Of a DNA stretch of 64,000 nucleotides, positions 1 to 8,296 are shown piece by piece. Under the pieces are notes generated by a model. It had not been told where the DNA came from. It made no database searches and was given only the letters and a program-made list of their open reading frames with translations. The DNA is taken from assembly GCA_965220075.1 (NCBI GenBank), contig OZ244806.1, positions 1-64,000 of the forward strand. The letters are read 5' to 3'. Source of the DNA: G965220075 sp965220075 (lineage in GTDB: Bacteria; Chloroflexota; UBA11872). Within the stretch, counting starts at the first letter, position 1, and every line of letters starts with the position of its first letter. The position numbers were made by a program, and so were the translations under genes.

Positions 1-412
1 CCATCGATATAAACGGCGCCAAACCGGTGCCGGTGGCCACGCAGACCAGATCGCGCTGAGGCGTGCGTGAGGCGACGAAGCGGCCGGCGGGCCTGGGCAT
101 ATACAGGATCTCGTCGCCGGGCTTGCGCTCCCAGAGAGTGCGCGTGAACGTTCCCAGGTGCTGGCCTCCATCGGGAAGCTCGTCGCGCACCAGGACGATG
201 AATATCTCAAGCCGGTCGCGGTCCAGCGGCGATGACGCGATGGAGTACTGACGCGGACGCGGGTCCTCTAGCGGCTGCTCCCGGAACGCGAGCTGCACGT
301 ACTGGCCGGGCTCGAACTCGAAGAACGGCTGGCCGTCGGGCCGCACGATGTTGAAGATAGCGAGATCACGATCCTCGAGCGTTTGCCAGTCCCGAATGTG
401 CGCGACGGACAT
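1..412 (-). CDS. Ferredoxin-NADP reductase-like FAD/NAD-binding protein (partial, runs off left edge)
   Basis: Only the N-terminal ~137 residues are in the window; the gene continues past base 1. Translating the minus strand from the ATG at 412 gives an FNR-type flavin domain: a beta-barrel start (residues ~25-45, FEPGQYVQLAF), the FAD-binding RxYS signature (RPRQYSIASSP), and at the edge the start of the nicotinamide-binding half (VATGTGLAPFIS). Such reductases pass electrons between NAD(P)H and ferredoxin or flavodoxin. The frame stays open upstream of 412 to a TTG near 490, but the family usually begins close to the chosen ATG. Family assignment is good; the electron partner is unknown. 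Confidence 0.8.
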   Translation of the reverse strand, partial: MSVAHIRDWQTLEDRDLAIFNIVRPDGQPFFEFEPGQYVQLAFREQPLEDPRPRQYSIASSPLDRDRLEIFIVLVRDELPDGGQHLGTFTRTLWERKPGDEILYMPRPAGRFVASRTPQRDLVCVATGTGLAPFISM

Positions 413-586
413 GCGCTCGCGGATGTCGCGGCGCCGGCGGACAGGCGGCGCGGCCGCATCGGAGGCTCCGGCATCACCCAACTGGCTCTCCGCCGAACGG
501 TCTGCTCACTCGCATCCAGATTATGTGAAAAGTGTCCCTAGTGAGTAACGGCGGGTACGGCGGCGAGCTGACGGGTCCGTCCGGGA

Positions 587-1312
587 CTACAAGTCCACCG
601 GCAGCCGCCCCTCATCGCGCAGCCTCAACGCGAGGGCCTGTGCGCGCTCCAAGTCGGCGAGCGCCGTGACTTTGAAGTTGTCCGGCGTCGATTGGAAAAC
701 GCGCACGGGAATGCCGTCGGCCTCGAGCAGCGAGGCGTCGTCGGTGAAGCGCTCCAAATCGGCGCGGTGACGCCGGTGGCTGGCAAGCAGATCCGCGAGC
801 CGCGCAACCTGGGGAGTCTGGGCAAGCCAGGTGCGGTCGCGCACGGGCGTCTCGCTGACGAGGCCGTCCTTCCCACCGACCAGCTTGACCGTATCGGGGG
901 AGGGCACGGCGGCGACGGCCGCACCGCCCTCGCGCACCAGGGCAATTCCCGTCTCCACGATCTCAGGCGTTAGGAAGGGCCGCGCCCCGTCGTGGATCGC
1001 TACGTAGGCGGCGGCGCCGGCCTCGATCGCTTCGAGCGCCGCCAGCACCGAGTGGGCGCGGCTGGGGCCTCCATCGATAACGGCCGCGGGTTTGCTGAGA
1101 CCGGAAGCGCCCAGCGCCGCGGTGATGTCGGCGGTGTTCCGCGCTGAAGCCGTGACCACTACCCGGCGCACCGACGGCGCCCGCTCGAACGCCGCGAGAC
1201 TCCAAAGCAGGAGCGGGACTCCGGCCAGGGGCGTGAGCATTTTGTCCTGACCGCCCATACGAAGGCTGGCGCCGGCGGCCAGCACGACCGCATCGCTGTC
1301 GGGTGCGCTCAC
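587..1312 (-). CDS. ispD: 2-C-methyl-D-erythritol 4-phosphate cytidylyltransferase
   Basis: Third enzyme of the MEP isoprenoid pathway, joining CTP and MEP to give CDP-methylerythritol. The 241-residue product has the nucleotide-binding start LAAGASLRMGG followed by the expected lysine (QDKML), the IHDGARPF motif, the TWLAQTPQ segment, and TDDASLLE with a C-terminal NFKVT substrate motif, all in the usual order. The start is placed at GTG 1312, which overlaps the radA stop (GTGA), so the two genes are translationally coupled. A longer reading to 1405 would run into the end of radA and adds a stretch unlike the family. No ispF is seen next to it. Confidence 0.93.
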   Translation of the reverse strand: MSAPDSDAVVLAAGASLRMGGQDKMLTPLAGVPLLLWSLAAFERAPSVRRVVVTASARNTADITAALGASGLSKPAAVIDGGPSRAHSVLAALEAIEAGAAAYVAIHDGARPFLTPEIVETGIALVREGGAAVAAVPSPDTVKLVGGKDGLVSETPVRDRTWLAQTPQVARLADLLASHRRHRADLERFTDDASLLEADGIPVRVFQSTPDNFKVTALADLERAQALALRLRDEGRLPVDL

Positions 1313-2649
1313 CCCAGGACAACCTCCAGGGCGTGCCGCAAGCTCGGCGCCGGCACGGTGCCGTTCGCGTCCTCCGGGGAGTGGGCGCCGGCCGGAATCA
1401 AACATTGATCGAATCCGAGCCGCTGGGCCTCGCGCACGCGCTGCGCGGTGGACGGCACCGATCGGACCTCTCCGGCCAACCCGATCTCGCCAATCGCCGC
1501 CACGCGGCGATCGGGCGCGACGCCGCGATGGCTGGACGCCACGGCGAGCGCCACGGCCAGGTCAACGGCCGGCTCGCGCAAGCGCAGGCCGCCGACTACG
1601 TTCAGGTAGACGTCGTGCGACGCGAGCGAGACGTCAGCGCGGCGCCCCAGGACGGCCAGCAGCATGTTCAACCGGTTCACGTCGAACCCGTTGGCCAGAC
1701 GCCGCGGGAGCGCATAGGCGGTGGGCGCCACCAGCGCCTGTACCTCCACGAGCAGCGGCCGGGTTCCTTCCATCGGCACGGCCACGGCGGACCCGGGGGC
1801 GGCCGGGTCGCGCTCGGCCAGGAAGAGAGCCGAGGGGTTGGCAACGGCCTGGAGGCCGTCCGCGCGCATCTCGAACACGGCGACCTCGAACGTAGGGCCG
1901 AAGCGGTTCTTGACCGAGCGGAGCAAACGGTGAGCGTGATAGTCGTCGCCCTCCAGGTACAGGACGGTGTCGACCATGTGCTCGAGAGTGCGCGGTCCGG
2001 CCACCGTCCCTTCCTTGGTCACGTGCCCCACAATGAAAACCGGCGTACCGGAGGTCTTAGCGAAATCGAGCAGGCGCAAGGTGGCCTCGCGCACCTGGCT
2101 CACGGTGCCGGGCGCCGAGGCGAGGGTGTCCACGCGGACTGTCTGGATGGAGTCGACGACGATCAGGCCGGAACGCAAGCGCGCGGCCTCGGCGAGAGCG
2201 CCATCGACGTCGGTGTCGGGGTAGATGAACAGGGCCTTGCCGTCCAGCCCAAGGCGCTGCGCGCGCATGTGTATCTGGGCCGGCGACTCTTCGGCGGCGA
2301 AATAGAGGCAGGGGTTAGAGGAAGCGGCCAGGCGCGCCGCAACGTCGAGCACCAAGGTGGACTTGCCGATGCCAGGATCGCCGCCCAAAAGCACCAGCGA
2401 ACCGGGCACGAGTCCGCCGCCGAGCACGCGGTCCAGCTCGGAGATACCGGTGGAGCGGCGCCGGCCGGGCTCGCCGTCAAACTGGGTCAGCTCGATGGCG
2501 GATGCCGTGGTTGCGCCGGCGCGGCGCGGCGCGGGGTCGCGCGACTCGACGATGCTGTTCCATTCGCCGCAGGCTTCACAACGGCCGGCCCACTGCCCGT
2601 GGTGCGAGCCACAAGCCTCGCAAAGGTAGGAAGCGCGGCGCTTGGCCAT
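1309..2649 (-). CDS. radA: DNA repair protein RadA (branch-migration ATPase)
   Basis: Full-length (446 aa) RadA/Sms. The N-terminal C4 zinc finger is complete (C10, C13, C24, C27), the Walker A is GGDPGIGKST (K96), the RadA-specific KNRFG motif follows the ATPase core, and the C-terminal half is the Lon-protease-like domain. RadA helps RecA by extending and branch-migrating recombination intermediates in the cytoplasm. It sits upstream of ispD with a 4-nt stop/start overlap. In many Gram-positive and Chloroflexota genomes clpC lies directly before radA; here about 5.6 kb of defence genes separate them. Confidence 0.96.
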   Translation of the reverse strand: MAKRRASYLCEACGSHHGQWAGRCEACGEWNSIVESRDPAPRRAGATTASAIELTQFDGEPGRRRSTGISELDRVLGGGLVPGSLVLLGGDPGIGKSTLVLDVAARLAASSNPCLYFAAEESPAQIHMRAQRLGLDGKALFIYPDTDVDGALAEAARLRSGLIVVDSIQTVRVDTLASAPGTVSQVREATLRLLDFAKTSGTPVFIVGHVTKEGTVAGPRTLEHMVDTVLYLEGDDYHAHRLLRSVKNRFGPTFEVAVFEMRADGLQAVANPSALFLAERDPAAPGSAVAVPMEGTRPLLVEVQALVAPTAYALPRRLANGFDVNRLNMLLAVLGRRADVSLASHDVYLNVVGGLRLREPAVDLAVALAVASSHRGVAPDRRVAAIGEIGLAGEVRSVPSTAQRVREAQRLGFDQCLIPAGAHSPEDANGTVPAPSLRHALEVVLG

Positions 2650-2814
2650 GCGTAAGAGTTCGGACTCCGAGAAGGCGCGCTGGCGGTATCGCCCGGGTCA
2701 GCGCATGGTATCGCGCATAACCTTGCGCGACCGCGCCTCGCGGGCATTGGGTCCGGCTGACCGTTGCGCCGGTGCACTCGCATTTGAAGTGCAACAGGTG
2801 GTTCCAAAAGGTCG

Positions 2815-2880
2815 CGCCTGGATTCCGGGTCAGGTCTGGGATGACCGGCGGCTGCGCCCTCTCACTCTGGGGAGGGTGTC
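2815..2880. repeat. Palindromic intergenic repeat, unoccupied relative of a MITE target site
   Basis: The stretch 2650-3083 holds no convincing gene. Within it a segment running from GCCTGGATTCCGGGTCAGG to CCCTCTCACTCTGGGGAGGG closely matches 7842-7895 plus 8017-8030. There the same sequence is split by a 121-bp MITE exactly at ACTCT. This copy therefore shows what the insertion site looked like before transposition. Flanking GATTCC/GGGATGAC arms resemble the window's other palindromic repeats. Confidence 0.7.
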
Positions 2881-3083
2881 TTTCTTCGCCCTCGACGCCG
2901 TTGGAAACCCCTCCAACACTCCGACCGTCTGTCGCGCAGTATGGAACCGCAGCGGCTCACTCAGGGGCCGTTCGCAAACCGCTCCCACCGAGTTCCAGGT
3001 CCAAACCCCAGCCTGCCAAGGCCCCCGCGGTCTCTTAATCGGTAGTCAATACAATGAGGGGAGCCCGCAGCCCGACAGCCGTC

Positions 3084-6000
3084 ATGTCCAACCACCTCGA
3101 CCTCGACGATCCCCGCTACCGGGCAGCCGCCGCCCGGATCCTGCGGCGGCACGACAATTTCGAGGCCGAGGCCAACATCACCAGCGCGATGCGCGACTTC
3201 CTCATCCTGACGCGGTTGGCCGAGAGCGACGAGATAGTCGAGGAAAACCCGCCCTCCGAGGATTCCCGCCGTAAGGCCGTCGACCTGACCGCCCTCAACA
3301 CCTTCATTGAATTCAAGCGCCGCATCGGTTCCACCGGCGGTTTCGAGCCTAATCCGCAGTACGTCCAGCAGCTGGACGATTACCTGGCCCAATCGGAGGC
3401 GGCCGGCAGCGGCGTCCGCATCGGCATCCTCACCGACGGCAGGCACTGGCTGCTGCGCTGGCCGAACGCGGGGGAGGTCAGAACCACGCCGCCCCACGCC
3501 TTCCTGCTGGACAGTGCCGACCGCTGGTTTCCCCTGTACGAGTGGCTGCGAGAAAAGGCGCTGGCCTCACAACAGGATGTCCTGCCGAAGCGTGAGGTCA
3601 TCGTGGAGGCGTTCGGGCCGAACAGCCCGCTGTACGAGCGCGACATAGCGGCTCTCGGGAGCATCTACCAATCCTGCGCCGGCGAAGAGACCGTGAGGAT
3701 CAAGCGGCGGCTCTGGCGCGACCTGCTGCTGGCGGCTCTGGGAGAGATCGCCCGGACGCCGGCCGAAATGAACGACCTCTTCGTCCGCCACACCTACCTG
3801 AGCGCCGTGATCGGCATGGCCGTACAGGCCTCCTTTGGCGTCGATATCTACCAGCTGGCGCGCAACGACCCGGCCGATTTGCTGCTAGGGCGCCGCTTTC
3901 AACAGGACACCGGCTTGCAGGGAATCGTGGAGTCGGACTTCTTCGCCTGGCCGCTGGAAGTTGCTGGCGGGCTGCCGTTGATCAAAGCTGTGGCTGATCG
4001 CGTGGCCCGGTTCGACTGGCGCAATGCGCCCGCCGATGTCGCCGCCGTCTTGTACGAGAGCGTCATCCCGCCCGACGAGCGGCGCCAGCTGGGCGAGTAC
4101 TACACCCCCCACTGGCTGGCGCGGACGATGGTGCGGGAAGTGGTCACTGATCCGCTCAAGCAGCACGTGCTCGATCCCGCCTGCGGCTCCGGGACCTTCA
4201 TCGCCGAGGCCGTCAGCCACTTCATCGCGGCCGCCGAGCAAACGCGCCTGGAACCCGTCGAGACGCTCGACCGGCTGCGGTCCTCCGTAACCGGCATCGA
4301 CGTTCATCCGGTGGCCGTGCACCTCGCCCGCGCCGCATGGGTGTTGGCGGCCAAGCCCGCCATCGAGCGGGCGGCACAGGCTGGATACAACGACACGGTC
4401 TCCGTGCCTGTCTACCTGGGCGACGCCTTGCAGCTCCGCTTCGACCCTGGCGACCTGTTCTCGGCGCACCAGGTGCGCGTCGAGGTCGAGGACGAGGGGA
4501 ACAGGGCTCTGATCTTCCCGGTACGGTTGGTGGAGCGCGCCAACGAGTTCGATGCGCTGATGAGCCACATCGCCGATGCCATCGAGAGCGGCGGCGACCC
4601 GCTCATCGCCCTGGACGACCACGGCATAACCAACGCCGGCGAGCGGCGCATATTGCGGACCACCATCGGCGCCATGCAAGAGCTGCACGCCCGGGGCCGC
4701 AACCACATCTGGGCCTACTACACCCGCAACCTGGTCCGCCCCGTGGCCCTATCCCGCGGCAAGGTGGACGTTGTTATCGGCAACCCGCCCTGGCTTAACT
4801 ACAACAGCACCGTCAGCACGCTGCGCACCGAGCTGGAGCGGCAGAGCAAGGAGATCTACGGCATCTGGGCCGGCGGACGCTACTCCACCCACCAGGACGT
4901 AGCCGGGCTGTTCTTCGCCCGCTGCACCGACCTTTATCTCAAGGACGGCGGCCTGATCGGCATGGTCATGCCGCACAGTGCGCTACAGACCGGCCAGTAC
5001 TCTAAATGGCGCACTGGCGCTTGGCAGGTGGGGCACAACGGGCGCTCGTTGGTGGTGGACTTCGGCTGCAAGACTGCCTGGGACCTGGAGGGGCTGGAAC
5101 CCAACACCTTCTTCCCCGTGCCGGCCTCGGTGGTCTTCGCGCGGCGCACGGACTCGACAGACAAGGCCCGGGCGGTGCCTCTGGTCGGCGAGGTGGAGCG
5201 CTGGCTGGGCAAGGCGGGTCCGAACGCGAGCCGCGAAACGCGATTTTCTATAACCGACACCTCGGTTGGCGGTGTCTCTCCATACGCTGCATATACCCGA
5301 GAAGGCTCTACTGTAGTCCCGCGTTGCCTGTTCTTCGTGAGCGAAACGGAGAATCCCGCCATCGTCCGGGCCGGCCGGACTGTTACTGTCAATCCCCGGC
5401 GGGGCGTGCACGACAAGCAGCCATGGCGCGGCCTCGACCTGACTGCCATCACCGGTCAGACCGTTGGGTCCGCTCACTTCTTCGACGTGCACCTCGGCGA
5501 GACTTTGGTCCCCTACGCGACTCTCGAGCCCCTCAAAGCTCTTCTGCCCGTCAAACGGGATGACGCCCAGCTACCCGCCTATGCCGGCGGCGCGGGCGGC
5601 GTACGCCTCGGCGGACTCGAGCGGAGGATGAGGGAGCGGTGGCAAATCGTCAGCCGCTTGTGGGAGGAAAACAAAGCGGCGGCCAACAAGTTGAGCCTAT
5701 TGGCACGGTTGGACTATCACGGCGAACTGTCAGGCCAACTGGATTGGCAATGGAATCCCGGCGCCAGGTCAATCCGGGTGGCGTACAACCAATCAGGCGC
5801 GCCTACGGCCGCGCTGATTCACGACGATGACGCCTTGGTTGACTACACGCTTTTCTGGATTGCTTGCAAGGATACCCGGGAAGCCAATTACCTGCTGGCC
5901 ATCATTAACAGCCAGACTTTGTATCAAGCAGTAACACCGCTGATGGCCAAAGGTCAGTTCGGCGCGCGCCACTTGCACAAGCATCTATGGAAGCTACCCA

Positions 6001-6212
6001 TCCCGGAGTTCGACCCGGATAACGCGGCGCACGCAGCCATCGCCGACGCGGGCGAGGTGGCCGCGGCCGGCGCCGCCCGCGAGCTAGCCCGCCTACGCGC
6101 CGCCCGCGAGCGCGTAACCGTAACCATCGCCCGCCGCGAGCTACGCAAATGGCTGCGCTCGTCGCCCGAAGGCCAAGCGGTCGAAACCGCCGTCGCCAAG
6201 TTGCTCGCGTGA
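3084..6212 (+). CDS. Single-chain restriction endonuclease / N6-adenine DNA methyltransferase (type IIG-like)
   Basis: A 1,042-residue protein combining nuclease and methylase. Near the N-terminus is a PD-(D/E)xK-like arrangement, D67 then E76-F-K78 (the FIEFKRR segment). A helical spacer leads to the methylase: motif I DPACGSGTF from D364 (SAM binding) and motif IV NPPW from N567 (target adenine), then a long C-terminal half likely to carry target recognition. No separate specificity or restriction subunit is adjacent, which fits a stand-alone type IIG/Eco57I-like enzyme. An in-frame ATG at 3054 is an alternative start; neither has a clear ribosome site. The stop overlaps the start of the PIN-like gene by one base (TGATG). 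Recognition sequence cannot be inferred. Confidence 0.85.
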   Translation: MSNHLDLDDPRYRAAAARILRRHDNFEAEANITSAMRDFLILTRLAESDEIVEENPPSEDSRRKAVDLTALNTFIEFKRRIGSTGGFEPNPQYVQQLDDYLAQSEAAGSGVRIGILTDGRHWLLRWPNAGEVRTTPPHAFLLDSADRWFPLYEWLREKALASQQDVLPKREVIVEAFGPNSPLYERDIAALGSIYQSCAGEETVRIKRRLWRDLLLAALGEIARTPAEMNDLFVRHTYLSAVIGMAVQASFGVDIYQLARNDPADLLLGRRFQQDTGLQGIVESDFFAWPLEVAGGLPLIKAVADRVARFDWRNAPADVAAVLYESVIPPDERRQLGEYYTPHWLARTMVREVVTDPLKQHVLDPACGSGTFIAEAVSHFIAAAEQTRLEPVETLDRLRSSVTGIDVHPVAVHLARAAWVLAAKPAIERAAQAGYNDTVSVPVYLGDALQLRFDPGDLFSAHQVRVEVEDEGNRALIFPVRLVERANEFDALMSHIADAIESGGDPLIALDDHGITNAGERRILRTTIGAMQELHARGRNHIWAYYTRNLVRPVALSRGKVDVVIGNPPWLNYNSTVSTLRTELERQSKEIYGIWAGGRYSTHQDVAGLFFARCTDLYLKDGGLIGMVMPHSALQTGQYSKWRTGAWQVGHNGRSLVVDFGCKTAWDLEGLEPNTFFPVPASVVFARRTDSTDKARAVPLVGEVERWLGKAGPNASRETRFSITDTSVGGVSPYAAYTREGSTVVPRCLFFVSETENPAIVRAGRTVTVNPRRGVHDKQPWRGLDLTAITGQTVGSAHFFDVHLGETLVPYATLEPLKALLPVKRDDAQLPAYAGGAGGVRLGGLERRMRERWQIVSRLWEENKAAANKLSLLARLDYHGELSGQLDWQWNPGARSIRVAYNQSGAPTAALIHDDDALVDYTLFWIACKDTREANYLLAIINSQTLYQAVTPLMAKGQFGARHLHKHLWKLPIPEFDPDNAAHAAIADAGEVAAAGAARELARLRAARERVTVTIARRELRKWLRSSPEGQAVETAVAKLLA

Positions 6213-6718
6213 TGCCATCCGCGACTCTTGATACGAACCTGCTGCAGGAATTCTGGAGAGACCAAGCCAAAGCTGCCGTTGTGGAGCGGTTGCTTGGGTT
6301 GGCTCGAAGCGGCCAGCTGGATCTGGCGGTCACGGCCCGCATCCGCGAAGATGTTCCGCGACCGCCGCTGTCCGACCTCATCAACGAGCTTTCGGAGCTC
6401 AATGTTCAGGAAATAGGGTCTGTTACTCAACTGGGCCACTGGGTGCTGGGTAGGGACAGGCTCGGAGACGATAGATTCATCGAGGTTAGTCACCGGCTTA
6501 CCGAGGAGTTCTGCCGACGATCCATGCAACCGCCGGACTGGCGGGACTGGGATCATATCCACGCGCACTACCTAGCAAGGAGAAGAGTCTTTCTTACCTG
6601 GGACAAGCGGATTCTCGACGCCGCCCCTCCCTTGCACGACGAGTTCGGAATTGTGCTGATGACGCCTGAGAATTTCCTGACGGAATGGGACGAACAGGCC
6701 AAACCAGAGACCAGCTGA
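6212..6718 (+). CDS. PIN-like domain protein, coupled to the restriction-methylase
   Basis: A 168-residue protein starting at the ATG that overlaps the methylase stop (TGATG), so it is probably made by translational reinitiation. It opens with a PIN-like first strand and acidic residue (SATLDTNLL, D7). The second half has conserved-looking acidic positions around DWDHIHAHYL and LTWDKRIL, ending in a strand and helix typical of the fold (VLMTPENFL). PIN domains are usually Mg-dependent ribonucleases. No antitoxin-like gene is adjacent, so it is not an ordinary VapC pair; a role as accessory nuclease of the restriction system is inferred from coupling only. A longer reading from 6149 lies inside the methylase and is not favoured. 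Confidence 0.7.
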   Translation: MPSATLDTNLLQEFWRDQAKAAVVERLLGLARSGQLDLAVTARIREDVPRPPLSDLINELSELNVQEIGSVTQLGHWVLGRDRLGDDRFIEVSHRLTEEFCRRSMQPPDWRDWDHIHAHYLARRRVFLTWDKRILDAAPPLHDEFGIVLMTPENFLTEWDEQAKPETS

Positions 6719-6813
6719 ACTAGCGGTTGATAGTGTGGCGGAGAGATTCTTGATGGCTGGGTACACGCTGCGAGGACTACGCACTCGATACTGACATTGT
6801 GAGAAGTATAATG

Positions 6814-7470
6814 CTATGACTTAGCTGGAGGCTTTCGTGCTTTCTGCAATTTCTGATTGAGCTTCGATAGCCTGTCTGCGTTAGCAGCAGGTCCAATATA
6901 GTAGTGCTCGAACAGGCCTTTAATTATCTCCAGACACCACTCAGCCTCTTCAGGGTCCACATCGATGACTTGCAGACTCGTCGCGTCCGTTATTGGATGC
7001 GCGGAGAAATTCCCAAAATTCCGCACTGCGTCTATACTGTTTCGAAGTTCACGCGGTAGGATTCTATCGCGATCTGTCTCGCCGAGCACGGTCTTGATTT
7101 GTTCGAGCAAGTTTCTTGACTGATACCCTTGATCCTTGAGCATGGACTGCAGAATACGACGAGATAGCGCCGCTGATGCCTTTGCGCTAACCGGCAATAC
7201 ATCAGATGCTTCCGTGTAGTCGGACCTGAGATGATCAGGCACTTTATCGCTAATAGAAGTAGGCTGGCGAGAACTTGGGTGGATTACACGGTAAGGACCG
7301 AGGGCACCTGGGTCGCCTTGTGCGACTCTGACAATGATCTCATTGCATTCTGGGCATGTAATGGCGGCACAAACCCAATGCCATGCCTCTTTTTCGGTAG
7401 GAAACATAACAAATGATTTCCATAGTTCCTCGGATTCATAGAACGCAATTAGACAGTTCGGACATTGCAT
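6814..7470 (-). CDS. DUF4145-type protein with N-terminal zinc ribbon
   Basis: A 218-residue protein beginning at ATG 7470, preceded by a strong AGGAGG ribosome site. Two cysteine pairs (CPNC at residues 3-6 and CPEC near residue 40) form a likely zinc ribbon. The rest is the helical DUF4145-like region (LRNSIDAVRNFGNFSAHP, then DPEEAEWCLEIIKGLFEHYY), resembling HEPN-like folds. DUF4145 proteins often lie beside restriction-modification genes; their biochemical role is not established. Base composition is noticeably more AT-rich than the flanking genes, suggesting recent transfer. Its 5' end overlaps the remnant of a VapC-like toxin gene read in another frame. Confidence 0.75.
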   Translation of the reverse strand: MQCPNCLIAFYESEELWKSFVMFPTEKEAWHWVCAAITCPECNEIIVRVAQGDPGALGPYRVIHPSSRQPTSISDKVPDHLRSDYTEASDVLPVSAKASAALSRRILQSMLKDQGYQSRNLLEQIKTVLGETDRDRILPRELRNSIDAVRNFGNFSAHPITDATSLQVIDVDPEEAEWCLEIIKGLFEHYYIGPAANADRLSKLNQKLQKARKPPAKS

Positions 7471-7559
7471 ACTTGGGACCTCCTGAGGTCGGTCGGCTGG
7501 CATTGGTGGCAGGTCAGCAACACATCGAGAAAGACGCTCGTGTCAACGGCGGTGATCAT
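7449..7559 (-). pseudogene. Truncated VapC-like PIN toxin remnant
   Basis: An ATG at 7559 overlaps the antitoxin stop (ATGA), the usual vapBC coupling, and opens with a textbook PIN toxin start, MITAVDTSVFLDVLL. After about 15 residues the similarity stops; the frame runs only 36 codons to a TAA at 7449-7451. The remainder of a toxin (about 115 residues expected) is absent, and the DUF4145 gene begins inside the remnant. The junction near 7510 therefore looks like the breakpoint where the DUF4145 segment replaced the toxin body. Too short for ordinary ORF calling. Confidence 0.75.
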
Positions 7560-7768
7560 CGGCCACGGACCGCCTCGATGTAGTTGTCGGTGTTCCGGCC
7601 GTGGATCATCGCGGAGACGCGCTCCACCGGGTGTTTCGCGGTCGTCCGTTTCTGAATCAGCAGACCGTGCTCGGTTGGGGTGCTCTCGACTTCGACGTCG
7701 TGATGCATCCAGAAGCGGTCCCTCAGCCGCTTGGGGATGGTGGTTTGGCCTCGCGTGGGGACCGGCAT
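7556..7768 (-). CDS. AbrB/SpoVT-type antitoxin (VapB-like), orphaned
   Basis: A 70-residue protein with the swapped-hairpin DNA-binding start PVPTRGQTTIPKRLRDRF, followed by a short tail that would normally embrace a toxin. Such proteins repress their own operon and neutralise a PIN ribonuclease toxin. The downstream toxin is truncated, so the antitoxin is probably a relic or has been retained as a regulator. Start ATG 7768 has a GAGG-type ribosome site, and the stop overlaps the toxin ATG. Confidence 0.85.
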   Translation of the reverse strand: MPVPTRGQTTIPKRLRDRFWMHHDVEVESTPTEHGLLIQKRTTAKHPVERVSAMIHGRNTDNYIEAVRGR

Positions 7769-7841
7769 GGTCGCCTCAGATGAATTACGTCCTCAAGAAA
7801 TCATACCCCGCACCCGGTTGTCGCCAATGCGCAGGAAGTCC

Positions 7842-8040
7842 CGCCTGGACTACGGGTCAGGCCCGGAATGACCGACGGCTGCTCTCTCTCACTCTGAGAC
7901 CTTTGCGTAACCCCTCGTCATTCTCGCGAAAGCGGGAATCCAGGCCCCACCCAACCTGGAACCGCGCAGGGTTCTCCGCGGACATCCTTAGCCTGACCGG
8001 GTTATGCAAACGTCTCACTCTGGGAGAGGGTTGGGGTGAG
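7842..8040. repeat. Palindromic repeat interrupted by a MITE
   Basis: Second copy of the repeat seen at 2815-2880. It runs from GCCTGGACTACGGGTCAGG to a CT-rich arm ending ACTCT at 7895, is interrupted by the MITE 7896-8016, and resumes with ACTCTGGGAGAGGG. The remainder of the 7769-8296 interval between the antitoxin and clpC shows no gene. Confidence 0.7.
7896..8016. mobile_element. 121-bp MITE with IS5-like ends, target duplication ACTCT
   Basis: Bounded by GAGACCTTTGCGTAAC and GTTATGCAAACGTCTC, which are 16-bp inverted repeats with two mismatches. The same ends occur on the complete IS5-family element at 44665-45857, so this is probably a non-autonomous relative mobilised by such a transposase. 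It is flanked on both sides by ACTCT, giving a 5-bp target duplication, and it occupies the loop of a CT/GA-armed palindrome. The interior carries a GATTCC/GGAATC half-palindrome and no coding potential. Confidence 0.85.
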
Positions 8041-8296
8041 GGTATTTTTCCTTGAAGCGGGCGCCCCTACGGGATCGCGGCCATTCGTGGGCACTGCGGG
8101 AATCCCGCTCTACCCCTCGCGCATGGAATCCCGCCCGGATTCCATCGGAACCAGGTAAGGGCGGCTGATCAGAAGGATCTCTACGGCCTTGCGCTGGTGA
8201 CTACACGCACGCAGGAGTGCGCCGCCCCTCAATACGGCTCTCTGAGGCTGACTGGTCGTTGGCTATCAGGCGGTCGGAACGGCGCCGGAGGCGGGG

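Noticed and set aside
1303..2655. 450-codon plus-strand reading frame opposite radA
   Set aside because: Pure antisense shadow of a clear radA in high-GC DNA; Arg/Gly/His-rich with no domain.
6149..6211. Upstream extension of the PIN-like gene
   Set aside because: The extension lies inside the methylase and is Arg-rich; the TGATG start matches the family start.
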